64,000 nt of DNA, taken from positions 6,683,501 to 6,747,500 of the forward strand of contig NC_019682.1 in the NCBI RefSeq assembly GCF_000316575.1. The letters run 5' to 3'. The notes under the pieces are model-generated. The model saw nothing but the letters and a program-made list of their open reading frames with translations, did not search any database and was not told the origin of the DNA. The first letter of the stretch is position 1; each line of letters starts with the position of its first letter. Made by a program: the position numbers and the translations under genes. This DNA is from Calothrix sp. PCC 7507. Lineage in GTDB: Bacteria > Cyanobacteriota > Cyanobacteriia > Cyanobacteriales > Nostocaceae. Positions 43,631 through 52,765 of the stretch are shown here, piece after piece.

Positions 43631-44090
43631 ATGCTGGAACTCTTAAACATCAAACGTGAAGTAGAAAGGCTATCAAATATTCTGGGTAAGGCCGAAGACT
43701 GTCTTTGACCTTCCAGAACTGAGTGCAAGGATTCAAGACTTAAATCAAATCATTGCTCAACCTACGTTTTGGGATGATTCTGTTGGCGCTTGTCAAATAC
43801 TCCAAGAGACGCAATCCCTCATATCTCACAAAAGACAATATGAGCGATCGCGTTTCCTATTAGAAGAGATCAAAGCTGCTCTAGAACTGTTAAAATTATG
43901 CACCGATGAGCAATTGTTCCAAGAAGCACAAACCAATCTTCTACAACTCCAGCAAGAACTAGAAACAGTAGAAATACAACAGTTACTATCTGAACCATAC
44001 GACCAAAACGCAGCGTTCCTCAGCATTACTGCTGGGGTTGCTAGTGTGGATATTCGGAGTTGGGTAGATATCTTGTTGCAAATGTACTAA
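43631..44090 (+). CDS. RF2 N-terminal paralogue with +1 frameshift site
   Basis: A reading frame of 25 codons (MLELLNIKREVERLSNILGKAEDCL) ends at TGA in CTTTGAC. A +1 shift there continues for 127 codons (DLPELSARIQDLNQIIAQPTFW...) to a natural stop at 44090, giving 152 residues. It matches the first 150 residues of the prfB product just downstream, with roughly 40 percent identity. It ends at a position equal to the start of the RF2 catalytic domain (SITAGVASVDIRSWVDILLQMY against [22 protein letters not shown]). It lacks the SPF and GGQ motifs, so it cannot terminate translation itself. The frame is open although the copy is diverged. Function is unknown. Confidence 0.82.
43703..43709 (+). 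promoter_or_regulatory. Putative programmed +1 frameshift site (CTTTGAC)
   Basis: The heptamer CTTTGAC is identical to the bacterial prfB recoding site and lies at the same codon as in the downstream prfB (codon 25 here). The upstream Shine-Dalgarno-like element is weak (gaagactgt), compared with caggactat in prfB, so frameshifting may be less efficient. Confidence 0.75.
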
Positions 44091-44335
44091 AGCTTATTTA
44101 CAACTAGTACAGCTTGGCGTAAATAAACCAACCATTGTAAATCGCTCAAAGGCTTACTATAAAGCTTTCTTCATTTCATACTTCATACTAGCCTGCGGCA
44201 AGCCGCTCCGCGTCTACATACTTCAGCCTTTGTGTACTAGTGCAAAAGAATTTGACCAACTACAGCTAAAATCAAAAATACATCAACAGTAATCTTTTAA
44301 AATCTAGTCAAAGCGCTACAAATTGAGCAAGCATT

Positions 44336-45449
44336 ATGGATGTTCTAGAAATCAAACGCGAAATCGAAACGTTATCTAGCCGCCTGGGTAAAACCCAGGA
44401 CTATCTTTGACGTACCTGCACTAACCGCCAAAATTCAAGACTTAGAACAAATATCAGCCCAGCCAGAATTTTGGGTTGACCAAACTCAAGCCCAACAAAC
44501 ACTGCAAGAATTAAATAACCTCAAAGACCACCTAGCACAGTATCATCAGTGGCATGTCAGCCTGGAGGATACCAAGGCAGTGGTCGAGTTATTGGAGTTA
44601 GAAACTGATGAAGGGCTATTGCAAGAAGCAGAATCTACCATCACCAAGCTTAACCGTGAACTCGACCAGTGGGAGTTACAACAACTACTTTCCGGTCTTT
44701 ACGATGCAGAAGGCGCAGTACTGACAATTAGCGCTGGCGCTGGCGGTACAGATGCCCAAGACTGGGCATTCATGCTGATGCGAATGTACACCCGCTGGGC
44801 AGAAGCTCACGGTTACAAGGTAACTTTAGCGGAAGAGTCAAAGGGTGATGAAGCCGGAATCAAATCCGCAACCTTGGAAATTACTGGACGCTATGCTTAT
44901 GGTTACTTGCGTTCAGAGATGGGTACACATCGCTTAGTCAGGATTTCACCCTTCAATGCCAACGGCAAGCGGCAAACTAGTTTTGCAGGGGTAGAAGTAA
45001 TGCCACAAATAGATAATTCCGTGCAGTTGGACATTCCAGAGAAGGATTTGGAAATCACCACAACTCGCTCTGGTGGTAAAGGCGGACAGAACGTCAACAA
45101 AGTAGAAACAGCAGTACGAGTTGTTCACCTACCAACTGGACTGGCGGTGCGTTGTACGGAAGAACGCTCCCAACTACAAAATAAAGAGAAAGCCCTCGCC
45201 CGTCTTAAAGCAAAGTTGCTAGTGATTGCTCAAGAACAGCGCGCTCAAGAAATTGCCGAAATTCGCGGTGATATGGTAGAAGCCTCTTGGGGGAACCAAA
45301 TCCGTAACTACGTATTTCATCCATACCAAATGGTCAAGGATTTGCGTACCAATACAGAAACAACAGGAATTAGTGATGTGATGAACGGCGACCTAGACAC
45401 GTTCATCCAAGCCTACCTGCGCCAAGAAAATCAGTTGGTAGACAGCTAA
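44336..45449 (+). CDS. prfB: Peptide chain release factor 2, programmed frameshift
   Basis: RF2 recognises UGA and UAA stop codons and triggers peptide release. Translation starts at ATG 44336 ([24 protein letters not shown]), reaches TGA at 44408 and shifts +1 at CTTTGAC to continue [14 protein letters not shown]. The full product is about 370 residues, normal for RF2. The stop-recognition tripeptide SPF is at about residues 204-206, and the catalytic GGQ ([12 protein letters not shown]) at about 249-251, as in Escherichia coli. The in-frame UGA provides autoregulation: abundant RF2 terminates and low RF2 shifts. It is followed by a DUF3285 gene, ybeY and dgkA. Confidence 0.97.
44405..44411 (+). 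promoter_or_regulatory. Programmed +1 frameshift site of prfB
   Basis: CTTTGAC with an AGGA stimulator four bases upstream (44397-44400). The slippery CTT in the P site and the weak UGAC stop context match the classical bacterial prfB autoregulation site. Confidence 0.95.
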
Positions 45450-45601
45450 TTAAGGGAATGGGGAATAGGTAATAAACAGGAGTTAATTTACCAGTCACCA
45501 GTCCCCATTCCCCATTCCCCAACCCCAAATCAGCAAAATGGCAATTTTAACCCAGATTAACTGTTACATTTATATATAAAAGAGTTTGTGATTAAATCAT
45601 C

Positions 45602-45757
45602 ATGAGCAACTCTCCTGTTAAAGAACCTCAACCAAGCTACGTAAAACTCGCCATGCGAAACATGGTGCGGAAGGGTGGCACTTCTCTGAAACATTTTGCG
45701 CTAACTGCTTTAGGGCTTTTAGCTGTCTTTGTTGGTCTTGCTTACCTAACCCACTGA
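45602..45757 (+). CDS. DUF3285-family small membrane protein
   Basis: A 51-residue protein. The soluble N-terminus is MSNSPVKEPQPSYVKLAMRN and one hydrophobic helix, FALTALGLLAVFVGLAYL, lies near the end. It matches the cyanobacterial DUF3285 family, which commonly sits between prfB and ybeY. The ATG at 45602 gives the family start. Function is unknown. It is probably cotranscribed with ybeY, 43 bp downstream. Confidence 0.88.
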   Translation: MSNSPVKEPQPSYVKLAMRNMVRKGGTSLKHFALTALGLLAVFVGLAYLTH

Positions 45758-45800
45758 CAAAAAAACCAAAACCCTAAATTCCCAGGAGATTTTGTAGCTG

Positions 45801-46328
45801 GTGCAAATTGAACTAGATGTGCAGAATTGTTTTTATGAGTCGTCCCCAGAAGAAGGTATAAATTTTGGGGATGCTTCTGCTCCTCTGGCTACTGAAACTT
45901 GGGAAAGCTGGTTTCATCGCTGGTTAGAAATACTTGACTCTTCACTGCCAATAGCGCCAGGTTACGAAATTGGGCTGCGTTTGACAGGTGACGCGGAAAT
46001 TCAAACTTTGAATGCTCAGTTTCGTCAACAGGATAAACCGACAGATGTTTTGTCTTTTGCGGCTTTAGAGGTTGACTTGCCTCAAAATGCAGAAATGCAT
46101 AATTCTATGCCTCTGTATCTAGGTGATATTGTGATTTCTGTAGATACGGCAAAACGTCAAGCTCAACAACAGGAACATAATTTGTCAACTGAGCTAGCCT
46201 GGTTAGCTGCTCATGGGTTACTGCACCTTTTAGGATGGGATCATCCTGATGAAAAAAGTTTGATGAATATGTTAAAACAGCAAGTATTATTACTGAGGAC
46301 AATAGGTATTAGTATTGACATAGAATAA
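45801..46328 (+). CDS. ybeY: Endoribonuclease YbeY (rRNA maturation factor)
   Basis: A 175-residue metalloprotein that matures 16S rRNA ends and takes part in ribosome quality control. The zinc motif HGLLHLLGWDH has ligands H138, H142 and H148. RLTGDAEIQTLNAQFRQQDKPTDVLSFAALE is the conserved family block before it. It starts at GTG 45801, preceded by an aggag at 45784-45788 (spacing slightly long). The N-terminus has a 25-residue cyanobacterial extension. The neighbours prfB, DUF3285 and dgkA are the usual cyanobacterial context. Confidence 0.95.
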   Translation: MQIELDVQNCFYESSPEEGINFGDASAPLATETWESWFHRWLEILDSSLPIAPGYEIGLRLTGDAEIQTLNAQFRQQDKPTDVLSFAALEVDLPQNAEMHNSMPLYLGDIVISVDTAKRQAQQQEHNLSTELAWLAAHGLLHLLGWDHPDEKSLMNMLKQQVLLLRTIGISIDIE

Positions 46329-46470
46329 CAGTTGGCTGTGTGTCTATAAATTTAAATGTTCAGTGATCTTTTTATAATACTTCTGTAGAAAACGTTCTAA
46401 AAGTTGATCAGGCCATTAAAATCGGCGAATATTCCCACTGTTTCTACTCTGTTTCTGGATTTCTAAGCCT

Positions 46471-46926
46471 ATGTCCCAACAAGTTTCCCCACCACCAACG
46501 CCAAACTGCTTACCAACACTTGTGACCAACGAACGGCAATTCTCTTGGCAAGTAGCTTCTAGCCTATTCGTGAGTTTTAGGTATGCTTGGGCTGGAATCG
46601 TCTATAGTTTCCAAACTCAACGTAACTTTCGTATCCATGTAAGTGTCTGTGCTTTGGCGATCGCCTTAAGCATTTTTCTACAATTGCCATCTGTGGAAAT
46701 CGCCGTTATTGGCATCACTAGTGGCCTAGTTTTGGCTTTAGAGTTACTCAACACAGCCATTGAGTCGCTGGTTGATTTAACTGTGAAGCAGACATATCAC
46801 GAGTTAGCAAAAATTGCCAAAGACTGTGCAGCAGGTGCTGTGCTAGTTTCTGCTCTGGTCGCTGTACTAGTGGCAGGTATACTTTTACTCCCACCATTAG
46901 TAGTGCTAATTGCGTCAGCGTTCTAA
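46471..46926 (+). CDS. dgkA: Diacylglycerol/undecaprenol kinase
   Basis: A 151-residue integral membrane kinase of the prokaryotic DgkA family, which phosphorylates diacylglycerol or undecaprenol. After a soluble N-terminus (about 35 residues) come SFRYAWAGIVYSFQTQRNFRIHVSVCALAI and the catalytic signature LVLALELLNTAIESLVDL. The C-terminal AKIAKDCAAGAVLVSALVAVLVAGI supplies the third helix. The conserved glutamates in ELLNTAIE are present. It is downstream of ybeY, as in other cyanobacteria. Confidence 0.93.
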   Translation: MSQQVSPPPTPNCLPTLVTNERQFSWQVASSLFVSFRYAWAGIVYSFQTQRNFRIHVSVCALAIALSIFLQLPSVEIAVIGITSGLVLALELLNTAIESLVDLTVKQTYHELAKIAKDCAAGAVLVSALVAVLVAGILLLPPLVVLIASAF

Positions 46927-47336
46927 CACATAGCAGGTGACAGGCTGGAGAATCGCTCGCTGTCTGTGTCTTCTTATTAGTTTATGTCCTAATTTACCTG
47001 ACCACTGCCATAGCTGGTGTCACCATCGTGTGCCATGCAGTTTTGAATGCAAAATTGTTCCTCAAAGCGTAGCCAGTTCATTTCGTTCGCAACTGACGAT
47101 CATACTTGCTTGAGGTTGGGTGGAGAATTTTCGCCACAACCTAATTTATAGTAATTTTTAGTAATTGATGAGGTTTGCAGCCGTTCAAATTTAGTGACAA
47201 TTAAGAAGATTTCCCCCAATAGAAAATATTATGCGATGTAGGGGCAACCGGTTGTTTGCCCTCCTATTGGTAAGATTATTTTGATAAATCGCCTAAACAA
47301 GATGGTACGTGTGGTAGAAACCTGGAGTTATCAGCT
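46927..47336. other. Spacer between dgkA and trpG
   Basis: 410 bp with no gene. A gtaggggcaaccggttgttt block (47239-47265 plus flanks) recurs at 54272-54316 beside the NACHT operon. The remainder shows no structure that I can support. Confidence 0.6.
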
Positions 47337-47936
47337 GTGATTATAGTCATAGACAATTACGATAGTTTTACCTATAACTTGGTACAGTATCTGGGGGAAC
47401 TGGGGACAGAATTTCCGGTGGCCAGGGATATTCAGGTTTTTAGAAACGACAAAATATCTATAGATGAGATTCGGGCATTAAATCCAGAAGTCGTAGTCAT
47501 CTCTCCTGGACCTGGTCGCCCAGAAGATGCTGGCATATCCCTAGATTTGATTGCACAATTGGGTTCTGAATTGCCCATTTTGGGCGTCTGTTTAGGACAT
47601 CAAAGTATTGGTCAGGTGTTCGGTGGTAAAATAGTTGCGGCTCCAGAGTTGATGCATGGCAAAACTTCTCAGGTGTCTCACACCGGGGTGGGGGTTTTCC
47701 AGGGTTTAGAAAATCCCTTAACTGCAACCAGATATCATAGTCTGGTAATTGACCGTGACACTTGCCCTGATGTGTTAGAAATCACTGCTTGGGTTGAAGA
47801 TGGCACTATCATGGGGGTGCGACACCGGAACTATCCTCACATTCAGGGCGTCCAGTTTCACCCAGAGAGTGTCCTGACATCTTCAGGTAAACAGCTACTG
47901 CGAAACTTTCTGGAACAATTAAAGTCGAGAGAGTGA
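47337..47936 (+). CDS. trpG: Anthranilate/aminodeoxychorismate synthase glutamine amidotransferase subunit
   Basis: A 199-residue class I glutamine amidotransferase that supplies ammonia for anthranilate or aminodeoxychorismate synthesis. The catalytic Cys is C85 in [17 protein letters not shown], with H175 and E177 in [13 protein letters not shown]. The N-terminal [23 protein letters not shown] is diagnostic. The start is GTG 47337, with ggag at 47323-47326. Many cyanobacteria use one amphibolic copy, so trpG and pabA cannot be told apart here. Confidence 0.92.
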   Translation: MIIVIDNYDSFTYNLVQYLGELGTEFPVARDIQVFRNDKISIDEIRALNPEVVVISPGPGRPEDAGISLDLIAQLGSELPILGVCLGHQSIGQVFGGKIVAAPELMHGKTSQVSHTGVGVFQGLENPLTATRYHSLVIDRDTCPDVLEITAWVEDGTIMGVRHRNYPHIQGVQFHPESVLTSSGKQLLRNFLEQLKSRE

Positions 47937-47939
47937 TTA

Positions 47940-48707
47940 ATGAAACGACGACAGTTGATGGGCTATGCTGGGGCGGGGTTGGTAACAGCTGTTTTTACTA
48001 CCTTAGGTTCTGAGTTTCAAGCTGACGCACAATCTAGCGGTTTATCAGTTCAGTGGTTGGGTCATACTTGCTTTCTGTTTACGGGCGGCGGTGTGAAGAT
48101 TCTTGTCAATCCATTTCGGCTGAGTGGTTGTACTGCTAAGTATCGTCCACCGAAAGTTGCAGCAGATTTGGTACTGATTAGTAGTCAACTGCTGGATGAA
48201 GGCGCAGTAGATGGATTACCGGGAAATCCCAAGCTGATTTACGAACCAGGAGTTTATGAGTTCAAAGGTATTAAGTTCCAGGGAGTGGCTATAGACCACG
48301 ATCGCAAAGGTGGTAAGCAGTTTGGCATGAATACTGCTTGGAGTTGGAAGCAAGGGGGGATTAGTATCCTCCACCTAGGAGGTGCAGCTGCACCCATTTC
48401 CTTTGAGCAAAAAATCTTGATGGGACGCCCTGATGTAGCGCTTATACCAGTGGGTGGCAGTGCTAAAGCCTACAATGCTCAAGAAGCAAAGCAGGCTGTT
48501 CAGGTGTTAAATCCTAAGCTGGTGATTCCCACACACTACCGTACACAAGCGGCAGATGCAGCTACGTGCGGTATTTCACCACTGGATGAGTTTCTGACAG
48601 TGATGCAAGGTGTGACAGTGCGTCGTAGTAATAATGATACTGTTAGTATTAGCCCTGGTAGTTTACCAGAAAATAGCGTAATTCAGACGTTGAGTTACAA
48701 ATTTTAA
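47940..48707 (+). CDS. MBL-fold protein with Tat-like signal and degenerate metal site
   Basis: A 255-residue protein beginning MKRRQLMGYAGAGLVTAVF, a twin-arginine-type export signal with cleavage probably near residue 30. The rest is metallo-beta-lactamase fold (SVQWLGHTCFLFTGGGVKILVNPF). The metal motif is replaced by ISSQLLDEGA, losing most His ligands. Only LVIPTHYRTQ keeps a late His. It starts 3 bp after the trpG stop, so the two may be cotranscribed. Activity is doubtful. A periplasmic binding or structural role is possible. Confidence 0.78.
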   Translation: MKRRQLMGYAGAGLVTAVFTTLGSEFQADAQSSGLSVQWLGHTCFLFTGGGVKILVNPFRLSGCTAKYRPPKVAADLVLISSQLLDEGAVDGLPGNPKLIYEPGVYEFKGIKFQGVAIDHDRKGGKQFGMNTAWSWKQGGISILHLGGAAAPISFEQKILMGRPDVALIPVGGSAKAYNAQEAKQAVQVLNPKLVIPTHYRTQAADAATCGISPLDEFLTVMQGVTVRRSNNDTVSISPGSLPENSVIQTLSYKF

Positions 48708-49115
48708 AGAGGGACAGACCACTATAGCGGTTATCGGTCGGATGCAATACAATTGAGGGCAGGGAAACCACGCCCCTACAGGCTTTGCGATTTAAAACTG
48801 TACATCACTGTTTTGAAAACCGCTATAGTAGTCTGTCCCAAAAGTTTTGAGAGGTTCGTAGTCAGGACTTTAGTCCTGACTACAAATACACATGACCATC
48901 AAAATTAATGGGACAGACCATTAGTTATTCTCTATATCTCAGCCTTTGTCAAATGCAGATGCGTTGAAAGCTGTCATTCTGAAGTGAAGTAGATTGGCCT
49001 TGATCCTTATGTTGTGTTCCGGATTCAGAATGAAAGTTTCTCTTTGCAAGTAACTCAGGTTAAGCTCATCCCACGGCTAAAAGCCGATAGGATGAGAGCG
49101 TTGACAGTTCACTGT
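48708..49115. other. Spacer with a MITE and the 34-kb-type repeat
   Basis: The MITE at 48721-48829 is followed by aggttcgtagtcaggacttt...cctgactac (48848-48884), related to 34008-34072. No gene is seen. Confidence 0.65.
48721..48829. mobile_element. 109-bp MITE with ACTATAGCGGTT ends
   Basis: actatagcggtt at the left and aaccgctatagt at the right (12 bp, perfect inverted). The interior shares long identity with 36764-36866. It has no coding capacity. Confidence 0.85.
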
Positions 49116-50519
49116 TTAGAAAGTAATCCATTGTTGGATAGGTTTACCATCTGCACCTAATATTGGTTGGCCATCTGATCCTAGTTTGACTGGCGCAAGC
49201 TGATCTTTCTGCGCTACAGGAGTCTTAGTTATTGTTGTGCCATCTCCATTTGTTGTCCAAACTTCATCTGCACCACCGGCGTAATCGCGCCAGTAAATAT
49301 CAGTCTTGCCATCACCGTTGTAATCGCCAAGTGATGCTTTCGAGGATGTGGAAGTTGGTGAGAGGAAAGTTTCAGTAGTAAGGGTTGTGCCATCCATCAA
49401 CCAAGTGGTGTTTTCACCCGTTGATTCATTGTGCCAGAAGATATCGGTCTTGCCATCGCCACTGAAATCACCAATGGTAGATTTCCAGTTAGCATCTAGT
49501 GTCTTCAGGGAAGCAGTAGTGAAGAAGACGTTATTTGGTAGTAAGGAATTTGTTTCCCAAACGGTATTTTCACCCGTTTGATTATTGCGCCAGAGGATGT
49601 CAGTTTTGTAATCGCCGTTGAAATCAGCAACGCTAAAAGTCCAGTTGGCGTCTTGTGATTGCAGCGCACTCTTAGTTGCTTGTGTGCCATCCATGAACCA
49701 AGCACTGTTTTCACCTGCTGTACTACGCCAGAAGATGTCAGTTTTACCATTGCCGTCAAAATCGACTATGGTAGGAGTCCAAGTGGCATCAAGTGCATCA
49801 ATCACAGTTGCACTTGTAACTGCTTGGGGTTGGGTAGCATCAACCAGCCAAATAGCATTTTCGCCTGTTTGACTATTACGCCAGAAGATATCAGTTTTGC
49901 GATCGCCATTGAAATCACCAATTAAGGGTGTCCAAGCGGCATCAACTGAGTCTATGGAGACTACAGTGGGTGCATCTACGCCATTGAATAGGAAAATTTG
50001 ATTTTTACCTGTGGCTTGATCGCGGATTAAAAGATCAGTCTTGCCATCCCCGTTGAAATCACCAATTTTGGAAGTTGTCGTAGAGGTGAGTTGGATTGCA
50101 CTCAGAGTACCTTTAACATCGCCATTATCCTTGTTAGAACCCTCGGCAATCACAGAGGAACCATTCATGAGTTTCACCTTCAGTTCACCAGTTGTTTGAT
50201 CAACCCAGACTTTATCGGTTTTGCCGTCGGCGTTGAAATCAGGTGCGATCGCTGCACTGGTTAAATAAGGATTAGGATTAGGGTTAGCTCCCGTCACTGG
50301 TAAGGTGATGTTTGGTAATGTTGGTGTTGTATCGTCTGCTTGTATTGAGGAACTACTGCGCCCAATAGACGAAGTAGAATTTAAAGAATTTAGATCACTC
50401 AGATTTTCTGATAATTTACTTGAAGTTTGGAAAGAATTTGCTGCCCATTCGTTTGTCTTTAAAGACAATCCTGAGAGGTTTGTGTTTTCAAACATGAGGT
50501 TTTTATGTCTGGTGTTCAT
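49116..50519 (-). CDS. FG-GAP/VCBS repeat protein, seven-bladed propeller
   Basis: A 467-residue protein. Seven calcium-binding-type repeats are readable (for example DFNGDGKTDLLIRDQ, DFNGDRKTDIFWRNS, DFDGNGKTDIFWRST, DFNGDYKTDILWRNN, DFSGDGKTDIFWHNE, DYNGDGKTDIYWRDY and DFNADGKTDKVWVDQ), enough for a complete beta-propeller. The first 70 residues are Ser/Asn-rich with no clear signal peptide, so export may use a non-classical route or RTX-like secretion. A second Met (MFENTNL, codon 9) is an alternative start. Function is unknown. Such proteins are usually extracellular adhesin-like or enzyme-associated. Confidence 0.85.
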   Translation of the reverse strand: MNTRHKNLMFENTNLSGLSLKTNEWAANSFQTSSKLSENLSDLNSLNSTSSIGRSSSSIQADDTTPTLPNITLPVTGANPNPNPYLTSAAIAPDFNADGKTDKVWVDQTTGELKVKLMNGSSVIAEGSNKDNGDVKGTLSAIQLTSTTTSKIGDFNGDGKTDLLIRDQATGKNQIFLFNGVDAPTVVSIDSVDAAWTPLIGDFNGDRKTDIFWRNSQTGENAIWLVDATQPQAVTSATVIDALDATWTPTIVDFDGNGKTDIFWRSTAGENSAWFMDGTQATKSALQSQDANWTFSVADFNGDYKTDILWRNNQTGENTVWETNSLLPNNVFFTTASLKTLDANWKSTIGDFSGDGKTDIFWHNESTGENTTWLMDGTTLTTETFLSPTSTSSKASLGDYNGDGKTDIYWRDYAGGADEVWTTNGDGTTITKTPVAQKDQLAPVKLGSDGQPILGADGKPIQQWITF

Positions 50520-51431
50520 AAGAGTTTTAACTCTTTAATCGCACGTGATTCTGTTATCGAATAACATTTTGCATAAATTAAATTTTATTGGGCGATCATT
50601 TATTTTTAATAAAAGTCATCCTTGGTGAACATTATTTCGCACATAAATGATTTGATTCAAACTTTCAAGTCATAAATAATCAATTGGATAATAATTTGAT
50701 TTATGTCATGATATATAAATAAAATTGTTTTTAATTCTAGTTACAATAAAAACTCTTGAGTGCATGTTTTCACTCATGCATAATTTTAATACTGAGATAC
50801 CCGATTTTTTAAGAAGTCGGGTATCTGCACACCACAAAGCTCTCAAAATTAATGGATAAATATTCTATATATAGATTGCTATGACTTAGACAAAGTCCTA
50901 TCATTACACCAAAAAATCTTCAGTATTACAAATAAAATCTTAGTTGATTAAGAGGTAATGGTATCGGAGAGTATTAATAAAAATACGGCAATTGTGCATA
51001 GATTATCAAATTATCAAGACATGATAATTGCTGTAAATATCAGTGCTGAATCCTTCAGTATGTATGAATGCTTAATATGCATACAGTGAGATATAGTAAT
51101 CCGGAATCATTCACGAGGAATAAGATCCCCGACTTCTTTAAGAAGTCAGGGATCTACAGATTGCAATTCTCACAAATTAAATAGAATTAGCCATAAAGAT
51201 GCAATCCTGAGAAAATGTATTTAAATATCAGCAAATGATAACTTTCTAGTCTAAATAAAAATATTCTCCAAGCCTGGGTTAAATGCCAATATTAAGCTGT
51301 GGATGCTAGTAAAATCCAAAAAGCCCTCCCAGCATAAATTGAATTAGTAACTACGGTAAATAACTATGATATGTGCAATGTATAGTTGCTAAAGGTTAAG
51401 ATATCACCAGAATTTGATATCTTAAGTAGCT
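50520..51431. other. Long AT-rich spacer with two hairpin repeats
   Basis: Hairpins of the 18188 family lie at 50795-50826 (agatacccgatttttt/aagaagtcgggtatct, imperfect) and 51123-51154 (agatccccgacttcttt/aagaagtcagggatct). The rest is AT-rich and lacks any supported gene. The promoters of the FG-GAP gene (minus) and pepP (plus) must lie here. Confidence 0.6.
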
Positions 51432-52724
51432 ATGCAAGCAGAATACCGGGAGCGTCGTCAGCAGTTAATGTCAAAAATTGGTAATGGTACTGCTATTTTT
51501 CGCAGTGCGCCAATAGCAGAACACGCTTATCGCCAAGATAGTGATTTTTTTTATCTGACTGGCTTTCACGAGCCACAAGCAGTAGCAGTATTAGCACCCC
51601 ATCATCCAGAACATCAGTTTGTGCTGTTTGTTCAACCCAAGGATCGTGAGAAAGAAGTTTGGAGTGGTTACGTCTGTGGGGTAGATGCAGCGAAAGCCGT
51701 TTATGGCGCAGATGAAGCTTACCCGATCGCGGAATTGAATGAAAAGTTACCGCAGTATTTGGAAAAAGCTGATCGCCTTTACTATCACCTAGGAAGCGAT
51801 CGCGCTTTTAATGAAACAATCCTGAGACATTACCAAAGTCTACTGCAAACTTATCCCAAACGGGGTACAGGGCCAATAGCTATTGAAGATGCAAAGACAG
51901 TCCTAAGCAGCATGAGACTGGTCAAAAGTCAATCAGAATTAGAGTTGCTGCGTCAAGCCGTGGCGATCGCTACTGACGCACACAATCACGCCAGGAAATT
52001 TGCCGCACCTGGACGTTATGAGTATGAAATTCAAGCAGAGATAGAACACATCTTTCGGCGACGGGGTGCGGCGGGACCAGCCTATTCCTCAATTGTGGCC
52101 TCTGGTGTGAATGCTTGCGTGTTGCACTACATCGAGAATAATCGCCAGATGCAGGATGGAGAATTGCTGCTAATTGATGCTGGTTGTGATTACGGCCATT
52201 ACAACTCTGATATTACCCGGACATTTCCCGTGGGGGGTAAGTTCACACCAGAACAAAAAACATTGTATGAAATTGTCTTAGAAGCGCAAAAACAGGCGAT
52301 CGCTCAAGTAAAACCAGGTAATACCTTCAAATCAGTTCATGATACTGCTGTGCGCGTCTTGACGGAAGGCTTAGTGGAACTTGGCATCCTCAAAGGCGAA
52401 GTTGATAAAATCATTGAAGAAGAAAAATACAAGCCATATTACATGCACCGTACCAGTCATTGGCTAGGTTTGGATGTTCATGATGTGGGTGTTTATCAGC
52501 ACGGTGACGATAATCCCAAGATTTTACAACCAGGACAAGTGCTGACAGTGGAACCGGGACTTTATATTGTGCCAGATACCAAATTAGCAGAAGATCAGCC
52601 AGAGACAGACCCCCGGTGGATTGGTATTGGGATTCGCATCGAAGACGATGTGTTAGTTACACCTAATGGACATGAGGTATTAACTGCTGGAGTTCCCAAA
52701 GCAGTGGATGAAATAGAAAGATAA
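51432..52724 (+). CDS. pepP: Xaa-Pro aminopeptidase (aminopeptidase P)
   Basis: A 430-residue M24 metallopeptidase that removes N-terminal residues before proline. The N-terminal domain is AEYRERRQQLMSKIGNGTAIF...DSDFFYLTGFHEPQAVAVL. The catalytic dinuclear Mn site is visible: D in LLIDAGCDYGHYNSDITRTFPV, H in HRTSHWLGLDVHDVGVY, E in VLTVEPGLYI and E in GIGIRIEDDVLV. It is full length. The start context is a plain ATG at 51432. It is a cytosolic housekeeping enzyme. Confidence 0.95.
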   Translation: MQAEYRERRQQLMSKIGNGTAIFRSAPIAEHAYRQDSDFFYLTGFHEPQAVAVLAPHHPEHQFVLFVQPKDREKEVWSGYVCGVDAAKAVYGADEAYPIAELNEKLPQYLEKADRLYYHLGSDRAFNETILRHYQSLLQTYPKRGTGPIAIEDAKTVLSSMRLVKSQSELELLRQAVAIATDAHNHARKFAAPGRYEYEIQAEIEHIFRRRGAAGPAYSSIVASGVNACVLHYIENNRQMQDGELLLIDAGCDYGHYNSDITRTFPVGGKFTPEQKTLYEIVLEAQKQAIAQVKPGNTFKSVHDTAVRVLTEGLVELGILKGEVDKIIEEEKYKPYYMHRTSHWLGLDVHDVGVYQHGDDNPKILQPGQVLTVEPGLYIVPDTKLAEDQPETDPRWIGIGIRIEDDVLVTPNGHEVLTAGVPKAVDEIER

Positions 52725-52765
52725 AGCATCTTATCAGTTAACTGATAACTGATAACTGATAACTG
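52725..52765. repeat. CTGATAA-type heptamer repeat
   Basis: An imperfect array of ctgataa units with flanking ttaactg (cagttaactgataactgata and continuing) lies between the pepP stop and the convergent 52766 gene. Confidence 0.75.

Noticed and set aside
49348-49925. Several plus-strand open frames
   Set aside because: Antisense to the FG-GAP repeat gene. The repeats give recurrent open antisense frames.
50520-51431. Possible small RNA gene in the long AT-rich spacer
   Set aside because: Only dispersed hairpins are visible. No promoter-terminator pair could be supported by eye.
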